64,000 nucleotides of DNA. Source: Marinobacter flavimaris (GTDB lineage: Bacteria; Pseudomonadota; Gammaproteobacteria; Pseudomonadales; Oleiphilaceae). Shown here in pieces: positions 32,508-41,480 of this stretch; positions within the stretch are counted from its first letter, which is position 1; each line of letters opens with the position of its first letter. The position numbers and the translations under genes are program-made. The notes beneath the pieces were generated by a model. That model was not told where the DNA came from, made no database searches, and was given only the letters and a program-made list of their open reading frames with translations. Location: contig NZ_PSSW01000011.1 in assembly GCF_002933295.1 (NCBI RefSeq), positions 1 through 64,000 of the forward strand, written 5' to 3'.

Positions 32508-35500
32508 GAACTAATTGTGGTGCCCCTCGAAGCGGATTAAAAAAACCAGCTTCGATCGTCTTCCTGTTGCTGATGGTGGCTGCGCCCCAATGGGCTTATG
32601 CGGCTTGTTCTGAGTTTGCGGGTCTGGCGACCATTAACGAAATATCGGAAAAAGATGGCTTTATAGAGATTAAGTTGCTCTCTTCCAGCGTCGAGCCATC
32701 TGAGTATTCCTCCTGGCAGCTTCAGTTTTGTTCAACGGACGGCAAAAACAATCCTACGATTTCCTGCAGCGGCGCGCGGTCTCTCTCATTGGCGGACCGC
32801 GGCGATTCACCGTGGTTGATCATGGGTGGTAGTGCGCTCGGAAACACAGACATAAATCTGGCGGGCATGGATGCGAGGCTTTCCGATGCAGCCGGTAACA
32901 CCATTGATTACGTACAGGTTGGCAACTCCGTCTCTGGCTCACAGGATACCTCCTGTGCTTCCAGTCCTGACCACCTGCCTTTTGATACCTATTTGCCTCT
33001 TGTGGGAGGGGAAAGTGGCAAGTATGCCCGTAGGCTTCCTGATGGTACCGGGGCCTGGAGCCTGAGCTCCGGGGCTTCTGATGGAAAGGATACGGAAGGG
33101 GATACCAATGAGGGTGCCATCCCAGGGCCTGACATCAGCGTTGAAAGCGCGACTGTGTTTCAGGGGCAGACCGCCAGGTTTAAGGTTACCCTCGATGCCG
33201 TTGCCGGCCAGGATTTGTCGATTGGTTATCAGACGCGAGACAGCTCCGCGACCGCTGGCACTGACTACAGTGCACGCTCCGGAATCGTGGCAATTCCAGC
33301 TGGCCAGGATCAGGCCATTATCAATGTGCCAACATTGCAGTCCGGAAGTCTTGAAGAACGCCAATTCTTTCTGGAACTCACGTCGGCGCAGGACAGCTCT
33401 GGAGATCGCTATGGCGTGTTCAGATCCCAGATTGGGGTTGGCACCATTCTCCCCGCGTCGGTTGCCGATTGGCATCTGGACAATGGCCCCTGGAATGGAT
33501 CCGCCGGTGAGGTTCTTGATGCTTCCGGAAATGGACTTCATGGACGAGCTTCAGGCCCGCCAAATTTTTCCACACAAAGTCCAGCGCGTCCTGGAAGCCC
33601 GGGAACCTGCGGATATGCGCGTTTTGACTCTACCAACAATGACTATATCGAGATCGGTGACCAGCCTGCATTGGATCTTTCAGGACCCCTGACCATCAGC
33701 GCCTGGATAAATCCAGCGAGCTTCCCGCGTTCTGGCATTCGAACCATCGTCTCCAAAGACGAGAACTTCGAGTTCCACATCGATTCCAGCCGCGAGATCT
33801 ACTGGTGGTGGCGAACCGACAATGGTCGCACCTATTCGTTCACCACAAACGGCGCCAATCTGACAGACAACCGTTGGTACCATGTTGCTGTTGTCTACGA
33901 GGTTGGGCGTCAGGCCATATATATCGATGGTGTGGAGTCGGGATCAGCCAGTTGGTCGGGAAATCTGATGACCAACAATGACCCCTTCCATATCGGGCAG
34001 GATCAGTTTTTCGGAGGGCGTTACTTCGATGGACTGATTGATGAGGTTACGGTTTTCAGTGCTGCTTTTGACAACGAAGGAATCGAGCAGCTATACCGTC
34101 GGGTGCGGCCTTGTGGCTTCAATCAGCTGGATCGTTTTGAGGTGTCGGTGCCAGCAACGGGCAGTGTTTGTGAGGGGGCCGAAGTAATTGTCAGGGCTCT
34201 GGACCAGCGTGGCGATCTGATCACAGGGTATGAAGGTACTGTCTCTCTGAGTACTAGTTCTGGCCGTGGGAATTGGGGCGGCAGCTCTGCGCAACTGACA
34301 GATCCCCCCCTGGGGACCCTCTCGCCAAGTCCAGATACGGATAATGACGGCCGGGTAGCCTACAGTTTCTCCAGCGCAGATAACGGTACGGTGTCTTTGC
34401 TTCTGGAAAGCGCGTCAGCAGATGAACTGACGGTGCTGGCGGAAGATCTGGCAAGTGGTCGAGGTGGTCGTTCCGGGCCGGTACAGTTCCTCGAAAATGC
34501 CTTCGTCATTGAGACCAACGATACCAATAACCTCGATATCGTGGCCGAAAGGAATCATGACTTTTTGGTCCGGGCGGTTCGCAGGGACCAGACCACCGGC
34601 GAATGTGGACTGGTAACGGATTATGATGGTTTGATTGATCTTAAAGCATGGCTCTCACGAACAGGCGATGATCCCGGCGGGGCTGCACCAGAGATCCAAA
34701 GCAGCGCGGGTGCTGGGGTGCCTGGGGATTCCTGGCCCGCCACCGACAACGTTACGCTTGCTTTTAGTAGCGGTACCGCGGGCTTTTCACTTTTAACCAG
34801 CGATGTCGGCCAGTATCGACTGAACCTTTTGGACGACACGTCCGGGACTTTGGTCGATGCATCCGGAGACCCGCTGCCTGTGTCTGGAGTCGGGGGGCAG
34901 TGGACGGTCAGACCCGATCGATTCGCTCTTGTTGTCACGGGTAATCCTGCGGCTAACTCTGCTACGGGAGATGTTTTCAGGGCAGCAGGAGAAACATTTG
35001 AGCTGGGTATGTCCGCATTGGGAGCTGCTGGCAATGCCCTCGTCAGCTACGGGCAGGAAGGTTCGTCGCAGGGGGCTGAGCTGACTCACAATCTGCTCCA
35101 GCCTGTTGGTGGCGAGAGTGGAACCTTGTCAGGATCTCTGCAGGTGCCAGGTAACGTTTTCAGTGCCGGAACTGCAACGATCAGTGATCTGAGCTGGAAC
35201 GAGGTCGGCATTCTGGAACTGGTGGCGATTAACCAGTCCTACCTCGGTGTGTCCCCGGGTTTCAACGGAGTTTCCGGGAACGTGGGACGTTTTGTGCCGG
35301 ATCGGTTCGAGATTACCGTTTTGTCGGGAGAGCTGGATCCTTTCTGCGACTCAGGCACGCCTTTTCTTTATGCAGGTCAGCCTACCGGTTGGCTGATCCC
35401 GCCGGAATTATTGATCGAGGCCAAAGGTCCCGGAACCTACACTGCCCGGAACTACACCGAAAGCGGTTTCATGAAGCTGTCCCCGGGTTCCGTCCTTCGC

Positions 35501-36166
35501 AGCGGCCCCGTCAAAGACAACAGTGCCACAGATAGCACGGGTGCAGACTACCCGATCACGTCATCAATTGAGGCGGGCTTGGTTTCAGTCGCTGCACCCG
35601 GCGTGGTTTCGTATGCCTTTTCAACAGCAGATCAAATCCGGTACCAAAAAACCAACGCGTCGCGAATTGCTCCCTTTGCCCCGGATCTGACCGTGTTAGT
35701 GGATTCGGTACAGGATTCAGACAGTGTGTCAGCATCTTCAGTGCCCGTTTCGGTGAACCCGTCGGCGCCTATGGAGCTCAGATATGGCGCCTGGAGCATG
35801 GAAAACGTCTATGGCCCCGAGAATGTAGCGGCCCTCTCAATGCCTTTCAGCGCAGAATTCTGGAATGGAACTCGTATGGTGACAAACCAGGATGATAACT
35901 GCTCTGCCTGGTCGACGGCATCGATATCGGATCTTGAGGCGCACCATACGCTGGTCTCCGGGGCCGGCACCTTGTCCGGAGGTATCGGTGGTCCGCTCAC
36001 CCTGCAACCGAACGGTACGCAAGGCACAGATACCCTTGTTTGGGACATTCCGCTCTGGCTTGAAGAGGACGAGGACGGTGATGGCGTGTTGGATAACCCC
36101 AGCGCCCTGGCAACCTTCGGCGTCTATCGGGGCCACGACAGAGTGATCTACTGGCAGGAACGATAA
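32504..36166 (+). CDS. mshQ: Giant surface protein MshQ (Calx-beta, LamG and DUF6701 modules)
   Basis: 1,220 residues. Signal peptide ends near AYA (about 33). A beta-rich N-module resembling a lamin-tail domain (about 38–200) is followed by a Calx-beta repeat (about 206–315: AGTDYSARSGIVAIPAGQ), then a LamG/concanavalin lectin fold (about 319–535: LTISAWINPASF, DGLIDEVTVFS). An Ig-like stretch (540–650) and a long C-terminal half of the DUF6701 type, ending DRVIYWQER, complete it. Expected to be the tip adhesin or its scaffold. Last gene of the operon; overlaps mshP by 4 nt. Confidence 0.85.
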   Translation: MRTNCGAPRSGLKKPASIVFLLLMVAAPQWAYAACSEFAGLATINEISEKDGFIEIKLLSSSVEPSEYSSWQLQFCSTDGKNNPTISCSGARSLSLADRGDSPWLIMGGSALGNTDINLAGMDARLSDAAGNTIDYVQVGNSVSGSQDTSCASSPDHLPFDTYLPLVGGESGKYARRLPDGTGAWSLSSGASDGKDTEGDTNEGAIPGPDISVESATVFQGQTARFKVTLDAVAGQDLSIGYQTRDSSATAGTDYSARSGIVAIPAGQDQAIINVPTLQSGSLEERQFFLELTSAQDSSGDRYGVFRSQIGVGTILPASVADWHLDNGPWNGSAGEVLDASGNGLHGRASGPPNFSTQSPARPGSPGTCGYARFDSTNNDYIEIGDQPALDLSGPLTISAWINPASFPRSGIRTIVSKDENFEFHIDSSREIYWWWRTDNGRTYSFTTNGANLTDNRWYHVAVVYEVGRQAIYIDGVESGSASWSGNLMTNNDPFHIGQDQFFGGRYFDGLIDEVTVFSAAFDNEGIEQLYRRVRPCGFNQLDRFEVSVPATGSVCEGAEVIVRALDQRGDLITGYEGTVSLSTSSGRGNWGGSSAQLTDPPLGTLSPSPDTDNDGRVAYSFSSADNGTVSLLLESASADELTVLAEDLASGRGGRSGPVQFLENAFVIETNDTNNLDIVAERNHDFLVRAVRRDQTTGECGLVTDYDGLIDLKAWLSRTGDDPGGAAPEIQSSAGAGVPGDSWPATDNVTLAFSSGTAGFSLLTSDVGQYRLNLLDDTSGTLVDASGDPLPVSGVGGQWTVRPDRFALVVTGNPAANSATGDVFRAAGETFELGMSALGAAGNALVSYGQEGSSQGAELTHNLLQPVGGESGTLSGSLQVPGNVFSAGTATISDLSWNEVGILELVAINQSYLGVSPGFNGVSGNVGRFVPDRFEITVLSGELDPFCDSGTPFLYAGQPTGWLIPPELLIEAKGPGTYTARNYTESGFMKLSPGSVLRSGPVKDNSATDSTGADYPITSSIEAGLVSVAAPGVVSYAFSTADQIRYQKTNASRIAPFAPDLTVLVDSVQDSDSVSASSVPVSVNPSAPMELRYGAWSMENVYGPENVAALSMPFSAEFWNGTRMVTNQDDNCSAWSTASISDLEAHHTLVSGAGTLSGGIGGPLTLQPNGTQGTDTLVWDIPLWLEEDEDGDGVLDNPSALATFGVYRGHDRVIYWQER

Positions 36167-36192
36167 AAAAGGGCAGGACCTGAGTCCTGCCC
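36165..36192 (-). terminator. Terminator for glnLG on the minus strand
   Basis: GGGCAGGAC (36171–36179) pairs with GTCCTGCCC (36184–36192). Read on the minus strand, the stem is followed by TTTTTT (complement of 36165–36170), so it is a classic terminator for glnG. From the plus side the hairpin is present after mshQ, but without a T-run. Confidence 0.85.
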
Positions 36193-36227
36193 CAAAGCAT
36201 CAACGAACCCCGGCGGCTCGCCAATCG

Positions 36228-37655
36228 TCAGTCGTCTTCGTGTTCCGGATGATCCATCCCCAGTTCGTTGATCTTCCGGGTCAGCGTATTCCGTCCCCAG
36301 CCCAGCAGTATTGAGGCATCACGGCGTCTGCCGCCGGTGTGCTTCAGGGCAGTCTCGATCATGATTTTCTCGAACTCGGGCACGGCCGTATCGAGAATGC
36401 CTTTCTTGCCCCGCTTGAGTTCCTGTTCGGCCCAGTTTTTAAGGCCTTCCTGCCAGGTTGTCCCGGTGGTCGGTGTTTCTGCCTGGTGCAGCAATTCCGG
36501 GGGCAGGTCATCAATGTGGATCTCGCGACCGCTGGCCATGACGGTCAGCCAGCGGCAGGTGTTCTCCAGCTGGCGGACGTTGCCCGGCCAGGGCAGGGTG
36601 GTCAGGTATTCTTCCGCTTCTTCGCGCAGGATCTTCGGCTCAACGGCCAGCTCTTTTGCGGCCCGTTTCAGGAAGTGCTGCATCAGGCGGGGGATGTCTT
36701 CCCGGCGCTCGGCCAGCTTGGGCAGGTGCACGCGAATAACGTTCAGGCGGTGGAAGAGGTCTTCACGGAAGGTGCCCGCCTGGACCAGCTTTTCCAGATC
36801 CTGGTGCGTTGCCGCGATGATGCGCACATCCACCTTTATCGGGGTGGTGCCACCTACGCGGTAGAACTCGCCATCGGCCAGAACCCGCAATAGTCGGGTC
36901 TGGGTGTCCGCGGGCATGTCGCCGATTTCATCGAGGAACAGGGTGCCGCCGTTGGCCTGTTCAAAACGACCCTGTCGGGCGGCGCCGGCACCGGTAAAGG
37001 CGCCTTTTTCGTGGCCAAACAGTTCGGATTCAATCAGATCTTTGGGGATGGCGGCCATGTTCAGGGCAATGAACGGGTGGTTGGCCCTGGGGCTGTGGTT
37101 ATGCAGTGCCTGAGCCACCAGCTCCTTGCCTGTACCGCTCTCGCCGTTGATCAGCACGGTAATATTGGAGTGGGACAGCCTGCCAATGGCGCGGAAAACT
37201 TCCTGCATGGCCGGTGCTTCACCAATAATTTCGGCGTTTCGCTGGGCCATCTCGGCCTGAGGCTCACCACTGGCCCGCTTCTCGTGGCTATGGGCCACAG
37301 CGCGTTTGACCAGCGCCACGGCGTCATCCACATCGAAGGGCTTGGGAAGGTATTCAAACGCGCCGGTCTGGTAGCTGGTCACCGCGCTCTCGAGGTCCGA
37401 GTGGGCGGTCATTATGATCACGGGCACGTCCGGGTGAACGTCGACAATCTGGGAAAGCAGGGTGATGCCGTCAACGCCGGGCATGCGGATATCGCTGACG
37501 ATGGCATCCGGCTGTTCGTGCTCCAGCCGCATCATGATGCTTTCACCACTGTCAAAAACTCGGGGCTGCATACCGGCCTGGTTAAGGGCGCGCTCCAGCA
37601 CCCAGCGAATACTGCGGTCGTCGTCTATGATCCAGACGTTCGCCGGTTGGCTCAT
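36228..37655 (-). CDS. glnG: Nitrogen regulator NtrC (NRI)
   Basis: 475 residues from ATG 37655 (MSQPANVWIIDDDRSIRWVL); an upstream frame extension overlaps glnL and is rejected. Receiver domain with phosphoacceptor in AIVSDIRMPG (near residue 54), a sigma-54 AAA+ domain with Walker A GESGTGKE and the sigma-54 contact loop GAFTGA, and a Fis-type C-terminal helix-turn-helix (ASILLGWGRNTLTRKINELG). It activates sigma-54 promoters under nitrogen limitation. Its operators are visible before glnA and before glnL. Start overlaps the glnL stop. Confidence 0.97.
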   Translation of the reverse strand: MSQPANVWIIDDDRSIRWVLERALNQAGMQPRVFDSGESIMMRLEHEQPDAIVSDIRMPGVDGITLLSQIVDVHPDVPVIIMTAHSDLESAVTSYQTGAFEYLPKPFDVDDAVALVKRAVAHSHEKRASGEPQAEMAQRNAEIIGEAPAMQEVFRAIGRLSHSNITVLINGESGTGKELVAQALHNHSPRANHPFIALNMAAIPKDLIESELFGHEKGAFTGAGAARQGRFEQANGGTLFLDEIGDMPADTQTRLLRVLADGEFYRVGGTTPIKVDVRIIAATHQDLEKLVQAGTFREDLFHRLNVIRVHLPKLAERREDIPRLMQHFLKRAAKELAVEPKILREEAEEYLTTLPWPGNVRQLENTCRWLTVMASGREIHIDDLPPELLHQAETPTTGTTWQEGLKNWAEQELKRGKKGILDTAVPEFEKIMIETALKHTGGRRRDASILLGWGRNTLTRKINELGMDHPEHEDD

Positions 37656-38770
37656 GGGGTGTCCTCCAGAGGCAGGAAGATTATGAAGTCGGTTCGGCCT
37701 GGTTCGCTTTCGCATTCAACCAGTCCGCGGTGTTGACCGATGATGCTCTGGGTGATGGAAAGCCCCAGACCGGTGCCACTGGCACGGCCACTGATCATCG
37801 GATAGAAAATGTTCTGCACCAGCTCCGGCGGAATTCCGGGTCCGTTGTCGATCACGTCGACCCGACACACCAGTTTGTGGCGGCGGTTGCCAATGGTGAA
37901 CTGACGCAGGGTGCGGGTGCGGAAGGTAATGGTCGGAGGTTCTTCAGAGCTGTGACCGCCCTGGTTTTCAAAAGCCGCCTCCATCGCGTTCCGGGCAATA
38001 TTCAGGAACGCCTGAATGAGTTGTTCCTTGTCGCCCTTGAACTCGGGAATGCTGGGGTCGTAATCCCGTTCGAAATTCAGTCGCCCTTTGCTTTCCGCCT
38101 CGAGCAGGGTGCCCACTCTTTCCAGGATTTCATGGATGTTGGTCGGCGCCAGCTTCAGTGCCTTGTTGGGGCCCAGCATCCGGTCAACAAGGCTTCTGAG
38201 GCGGTCCGCCTCGTCAATGATGACCCGCGTGTACTCCCGCTGGTCTTCACTGCTGAGTTCCCGGTCAAGCAGCTGGGCTGCGCCCCGAATGCCGCCCAGC
38301 GGATTCTTGATCTCGTGGGCCATGCCCCGCACCAGAATACGGGTGGTCTCCTGCTGGGAGATGATGTCTTCCTCACGGCTGATCCGCATCAGCCTGTCCC
38401 TGGGCTGGATTTCGATCAGCAGTTCCGTCGGCTCCAGGCTGATAGGCGTTACGGAATAATCCACAGTAAGTCGTGAACCGCTCGTGAGCAGAAACTCAGC
38501 TTCTCTGCGAGTGTAGGATTGCCCGTTCCGAACGGCGGCGAAAAGGGTTTTCAGGGCGTCTTCGGATTCGACCAGAATATCCTGGAAAGGTTGGCCCTGG
38601 CTGCGGGTCATGCTGGTTTCGAACAGGCTTTCTGCGGCCGGGTTGAGGTACTGGATAGCCAGGCTATCCTCGAGCACCAGAACAGCCGTGGTAAGGCTGT
38701 CGAGAATGCTCTTGTATCCCGTTTGATGGGCCGAGGGCAGTGCCATGCGTGAATCCCGTTGGTTCGACAT
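37652..38770 (-). CDS. glnL: Nitrogen sensor kinase NtrB (NRII)
   Basis: 372 residues from ATG 38770 (MSNQRDSRMALPSAHQ). A PAS domain (about 20–120, TTAVLVLEDSLAIQYLNPAA) is followed by the dimerisation helix with the phosphoacceptor His in MAHEIKNPLGGIRGAAQLLD, and an ATPase domain with DNGPGIPPEL and GTGLGLSI boxes. There is no membrane segment. Cytosolic kinase/phosphatase of NtrC controlled by PII. An NtrC operator lies about 190 bases upstream, between it and the DUF4124 gene. Confidence 0.96.
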   Translation of the reverse strand: MSNQRDSRMALPSAHQTGYKSILDSLTTAVLVLEDSLAIQYLNPAAESLFETSMTRSQGQPFQDILVESEDALKTLFAAVRNGQSYTRREAEFLLTSGSRLTVDYSVTPISLEPTELLIEIQPRDRLMRISREEDIISQQETTRILVRGMAHEIKNPLGGIRGAAQLLDRELSSEDQREYTRVIIDEADRLRSLVDRMLGPNKALKLAPTNIHEILERVGTLLEAESKGRLNFERDYDPSIPEFKGDKEQLIQAFLNIARNAMEAAFENQGGHSSEEPPTITFRTRTLRQFTIGNRRHKLVCRVDVIDNGPGIPPELVQNIFYPMISGRASGTGLGLSITQSIIGQHRGLVECESEPGRTDFIIFLPLEDTP

Positions 38771-38955
38771 AAAGTGACTTCCGGAGTTTTGCAAAAAGCG
38801 AACCACTTTGAGCCAGGTTCACAAATGAGTGGGCAAAGTGCGGGCAGAGGGGCCTATTGGCGCTGAAAAGTGCCGTAAGCTGGTGCAAATCGGGAGCATG
38901 CCTCTGAGCAGCCCGGTATATTCGCCCCGTTGCTGATCAGAGTATGGCTTTTTTC

Positions 38956-38981
38956 TGGTGCGCGCGCACCACAATAGTGCG
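38956..38981 (-). promoter_or_regulatory. NtrC-type operator upstream of glnL
   Basis: CGCACCACAATAGTGCG (38965–38981) is a 7-3-7 dyad that fits the NtrC consensus TGCACCA-N3-TGGTGCA at most positions. It overlaps a perfect 16-bp palindrome, TGGTGCGCGCGCACCA (38956–38971). In E. coli NtrC represses the minor glnL promoter through a similar site. Binding here is inferred from the pattern. Confidence 0.6.
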
Positions 38982-38999
38982 CGTAGCCGGTTGGCAGGG

Positions 39000-39524
39000 T
39001 CAGTTCAAAGCGGAAGGGCGGTGAACAGTAAATGTGATCGGAGAGCCGGTTTTCACCTGAACCCCGTTTTCATCCACGATGTGTGCGCGAGCTTCATGGG
39101 TTCCACGGAACACGTTGTTGACGGTAATTGAGCCGGAGGAGCTCTGACCGACAGGCTGGCCGTCGAGGGTCACCTCGTATTTGTGGCCTGGCTGCAGGCC
39201 AGGGGTGCTGCGAACTTCGAACTGAACATCGCCGCTGCCACTGTGGAACGCCTGGTTGTTATCCGGATAGACGAAAGAAACGCTTTCGTAGGCAGCGCCT
39301 TCCCGCTGAACTTCTTCCCGGAGCTTGTCGGTTTCCTGGACCACCTCTGGCTTGGGCAGGGTGATTGTGGTGACCGGCTTGACCTCTACCGTTTCAGAGC
39401 CTTCGCTGGGCTCGTCAGAGTAGGTCACGTTGCCGTAGGAATCGACATTGCGGTAAACCTCGGCAAAAACCGGAGTTACCAGAAAAAACAGAAGGCCGGC
39501 ACACAATCCAGACTTTGGATTCAT
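39000..39524 (-). CDS. Secreted DUF4124 domain protein
   Basis: 174 residues. Signal peptide (about 1–21, ending PVFA) then a DUF4124 module, EVYRNVDSYGNVTYSDEPS (about 22–40), and a C-terminal beta-sandwich-like region (about 85–170: FEVRSTPGLQPGHKYEVTLD). The function of DUF4124 proteins is unknown; the location between glnA and glnL on the same strand is seen in pseudomonads too, which hints at a link to nitrogen metabolism. Periplasmic by prediction. Confidence 0.85.
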   Translation of the reverse strand: MNPKSGLCAGLLFFLVTPVFAEVYRNVDSYGNVTYSDEPSEGSETVEVKPVTTITLPKPEVVQETDKLREEVQREGAAYESVSFVYPDNNQAFHSGSGDVQFEVRSTPGLQPGHKYEVTLDGQPVGQSSSGSITVNNVFRGTHEARAHIVDENGVQVKTGSPITFTVHRPSALN

Positions 39525-39643
39525 AAGCTCACCTGTTATTGGGTTTCCCCGATTATCGGCGGGGCCCGGGGTGTTTTCAACGCCTGTCGCCCGGATGTTG
39601 GTTACATATCGTTAAGGGCTGCAGGCACTGTGCTTTCGCTCAC

Positions 39644-39671
39644 AAAAAAGCCCCGCACAGGGGCGGGGCTT
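39644..39671 (-). terminator. Terminator after glnA
   Basis: AAGCCCCGC (39648–39656) pairs with GCGGGGCTT (39663–39671). On the minus strand the stem is followed by a T-run (complement of 39644–39649). It lies 28 bases past the glnA stop and separates glnA from the DUF4124 gene. Confidence 0.9.
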
Positions 39672-39698
39672 GTCTGCTGGTCCTCTGGGAAGAGGTTA

Positions 39699-41102
39699 TT
39701 AGCAGGAGTAGTACAGGTCGAACTCAACCGGGTGAGTGGTCATATTCAGTTTCTCGACTTCACCGCGCTTCAGATCTACATAGCCCGCGATCATGTCTTC
39801 GGTGAATACGCCGCCGCGAGTCAGGAACTCGTGATCTGCTTCCAGGCAGTCCAGAGCTTCGGACAGAGTCTCGGCAACCGTCGGGATGCTCAGCGCCTCT
39901 TCTTTCGGCAGGTCGTACAGATCCTTGTCCATGGCATCGCCAGGGTGGATCTTGTTCTGGATGCCGTCCAGGCCGGCCATCATAAGCGCTGCGAAGGCCA
40001 GGTACGGGTTGGCAGACGGGTCAGGGAAGCGAACTTCGATACGACGCGCCTTCGGGCTGTTCACGTACGGGATCCGGATAGAGGCTGAGCGGTTACGGGC
40101 AGAGTAGGCCAGCATAACCGGCGCTTCGAAGCCCGGAACCAGACGCTTGTATGAGTTGGTGGAGCTATTGGTGAAGGCGTTGATGGCCTTGGCGTGCTTG
40201 ATAACACCACCAATGTAGTACAGAGCGGCTTCGCTCAGGCCAGCGTAGCTGTCACCGGCGAACAGGTTCTTGCCGTCTTTGCTCAGGGACATGTGAACAT
40301 GCATGCCGGAACCGTTGTCGCCGACAACCGGCTTGGGCATGAAGGTGGCAGTCTTGCCATAGGCATGAGCAACGTTGTGCACGCAGTACTTGAGGATCTG
40401 AACTTCGTCAGCCTTTTTGGTCAGCGTGTTGGCGCCAACACCGATTTCACACTGGCCGGCGGTGCCGACTTCGTGGTGGTGTACTTCGATGTCCAGGCCC
40501 ATGGATTCCATGGCGGCACACATGGCGCCACGCAGGTCGTGCAGGCTGTCCACCGGGGGAACCGGGAAGTAGCCGCCTTTTACGCCCGGGCGGTGACCGA
40601 TGTTGTTGCGGTCGAAATCTTCGCCGGAAACCCAGGCAGCTTCTTCAGAGTGGATGTGGTACATCGCGCCCTGCATGTCTACGTTCCACTTTACGGAGTC
40701 AAACACGAAGAATTCCGGCTCCGGGCCGAACAGCGCGCCGTCGGCGATGCCGGTGGACTTGAGGTATTCTTCTGCACGACGGGCAACAGAGCGCGGATCA
40801 CGCTCGTAACCCTGCATGGTAGAAGGCTCTACGATGTTGCAGGTGATGTTCACGGTGGTTTCTTCGGTGAACGGATCGAGTACAGAGGTCTCGTCGTCCG
40901 GCATCAGGATCATGTCGGATTCGTTGATGCCTTTCCAGCCCGCAATAGAGGAGCCGTCAAACATTTTGCCGTCTGCGAAAAAGTCTTCATCTACTTCGGT
41001 GGCAGGCAGTGTTACGTGCTGCTCTTTACCGCGGCTGTCAGTGAAGCGCAGGTCAACCCATTTGACTTCGTGTTCTTTGATCAAATCAACTGTCTTGGAC
41101 AT
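39699..41102 (-). CDS. glnA: Glutamine synthetase, type I
   Basis: 467 residues (E. coli 469). It has the ATP- and glutamate-binding signatures DPFTEETTVNITCNI, NGSGMHVHMSLSKDGKN and PVMLAYSARNRSASIRIP, and the adenylylation tyrosine in KDLYDLPKEE (Tyr396 by my count). It condenses ammonia and glutamate to glutamine in the cytoplasm as a dodecamer. The modifying enzyme GlnE is encoded 8 kb away. Transcription is probably from the sigma-54 promoter at 41258–41273, activated by NtrC; the leader would be about 145 nt. Confidence 0.98.
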   Translation of the reverse strand: MSKTVDLIKEHEVKWVDLRFTDSRGKEQHVTLPATEVDEDFFADGKMFDGSSIAGWKGINESDMILMPDDETSVLDPFTEETTVNITCNIVEPSTMQGYERDPRSVARRAEEYLKSTGIADGALFGPEPEFFVFDSVKWNVDMQGAMYHIHSEEAAWVSGEDFDRNNIGHRPGVKGGYFPVPPVDSLHDLRGAMCAAMESMGLDIEVHHHEVGTAGQCEIGVGANTLTKKADEVQILKYCVHNVAHAYGKTATFMPKPVVGDNGSGMHVHMSLSKDGKNLFAGDSYAGLSEAALYYIGGVIKHAKAINAFTNSSTNSYKRLVPGFEAPVMLAYSARNRSASIRIPYVNSPKARRIEVRFPDPSANPYLAFAALMMAGLDGIQNKIHPGDAMDKDLYDLPKEEALSIPTVAETLSEALDCLEADHEFLTRGGVFTEDMIAGYVDLKRGEVEKLNMTTHPVEFDLYYSC

Positions 41103-41257
41103 TGTGCATGCTCCGTAAGTTATACCGCACAGGCGGCTGTATTCATGTTCGTGGCGCCGGATCGCCCGGGCTAACGGGTTCCGATCTGTTTCTCAGGTTC
41201 GCGCAGCTTAGCAAATGCTGTTGCGTCTTACCTGTAAATTTCGGCTGATTTCGATAA

Positions 41258-41273
41258 AGCAAGGCGCTTGCCA
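41258..41273 (-). promoter_or_regulatory. Sigma-54 promoter of glnA
   Basis: On the minus strand the sequence reads TGGCAAGCGCCTTGCT, against the consensus TGGCAC-N5-TTGCW. The GG (-24) and GC (-12) pairs are exactly 10 bases apart. The start would be near 41247, and the NtrC operators lie about 110–140 bases upstream of it, the distance seen in E. coli glnA. Confidence 0.88.
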
Positions 41274-41357
41274 ATTTTTAGGGCATGCTCCAGAACAGCG
41301 CAACTGCAAGGGTTTGGGGCATATTGGAACGAGAATGCTCGCCCTGTGGCGAAAACC

Positions 41358-41387
41358 TGCACTCAAATGGTGCACCTTGTTGGTGCG
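41358..41387 (-). promoter_or_regulatory. Two overlapping NtrC operators upstream of glnA
   Basis: TGCACTCAAATGGTGCA (41358–41374) and TGCACCTTGTTGGTGCG (41371–41387) are both close to the 17-bp NtrC dyad TGCACCA-N3-TGGTGCA. They overlap by 4 bases, with centres 13 bases apart, unlike the well-separated pair at E. coli glnA. Expected enhancer for the sigma-54 promoter at 41258. Confidence 0.82.
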
Positions 41388-41453
41388 TTTATTGGATTTT
41401 TGCCCTGATCAGGTGCATCCGTTCCGAATATAGAATAGGCGTTTTTCTTCATA

Positions 41454-41480
41454 TTAACGACACCGACTTTTCGCTATACT
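41454..41480 (+). promoter_or_regulatory. Candidate sigma-70 promoter of typA
   Basis: TATACT (41475–41480) is a good -10 box; the best -35 is TTAACG (41454–41459) with a short 15-base spacer. The surrounding DNA is AT-rich. Assigned mainly from the -10 hexamer and position. Confidence 0.45.

Noticed and set aside
38858..38874. Sigma-54-like element TGGCGC...TGC upstream of glnL
   Set aside because: The GG and GC pairs are one base too far apart, and it points away from glnL.
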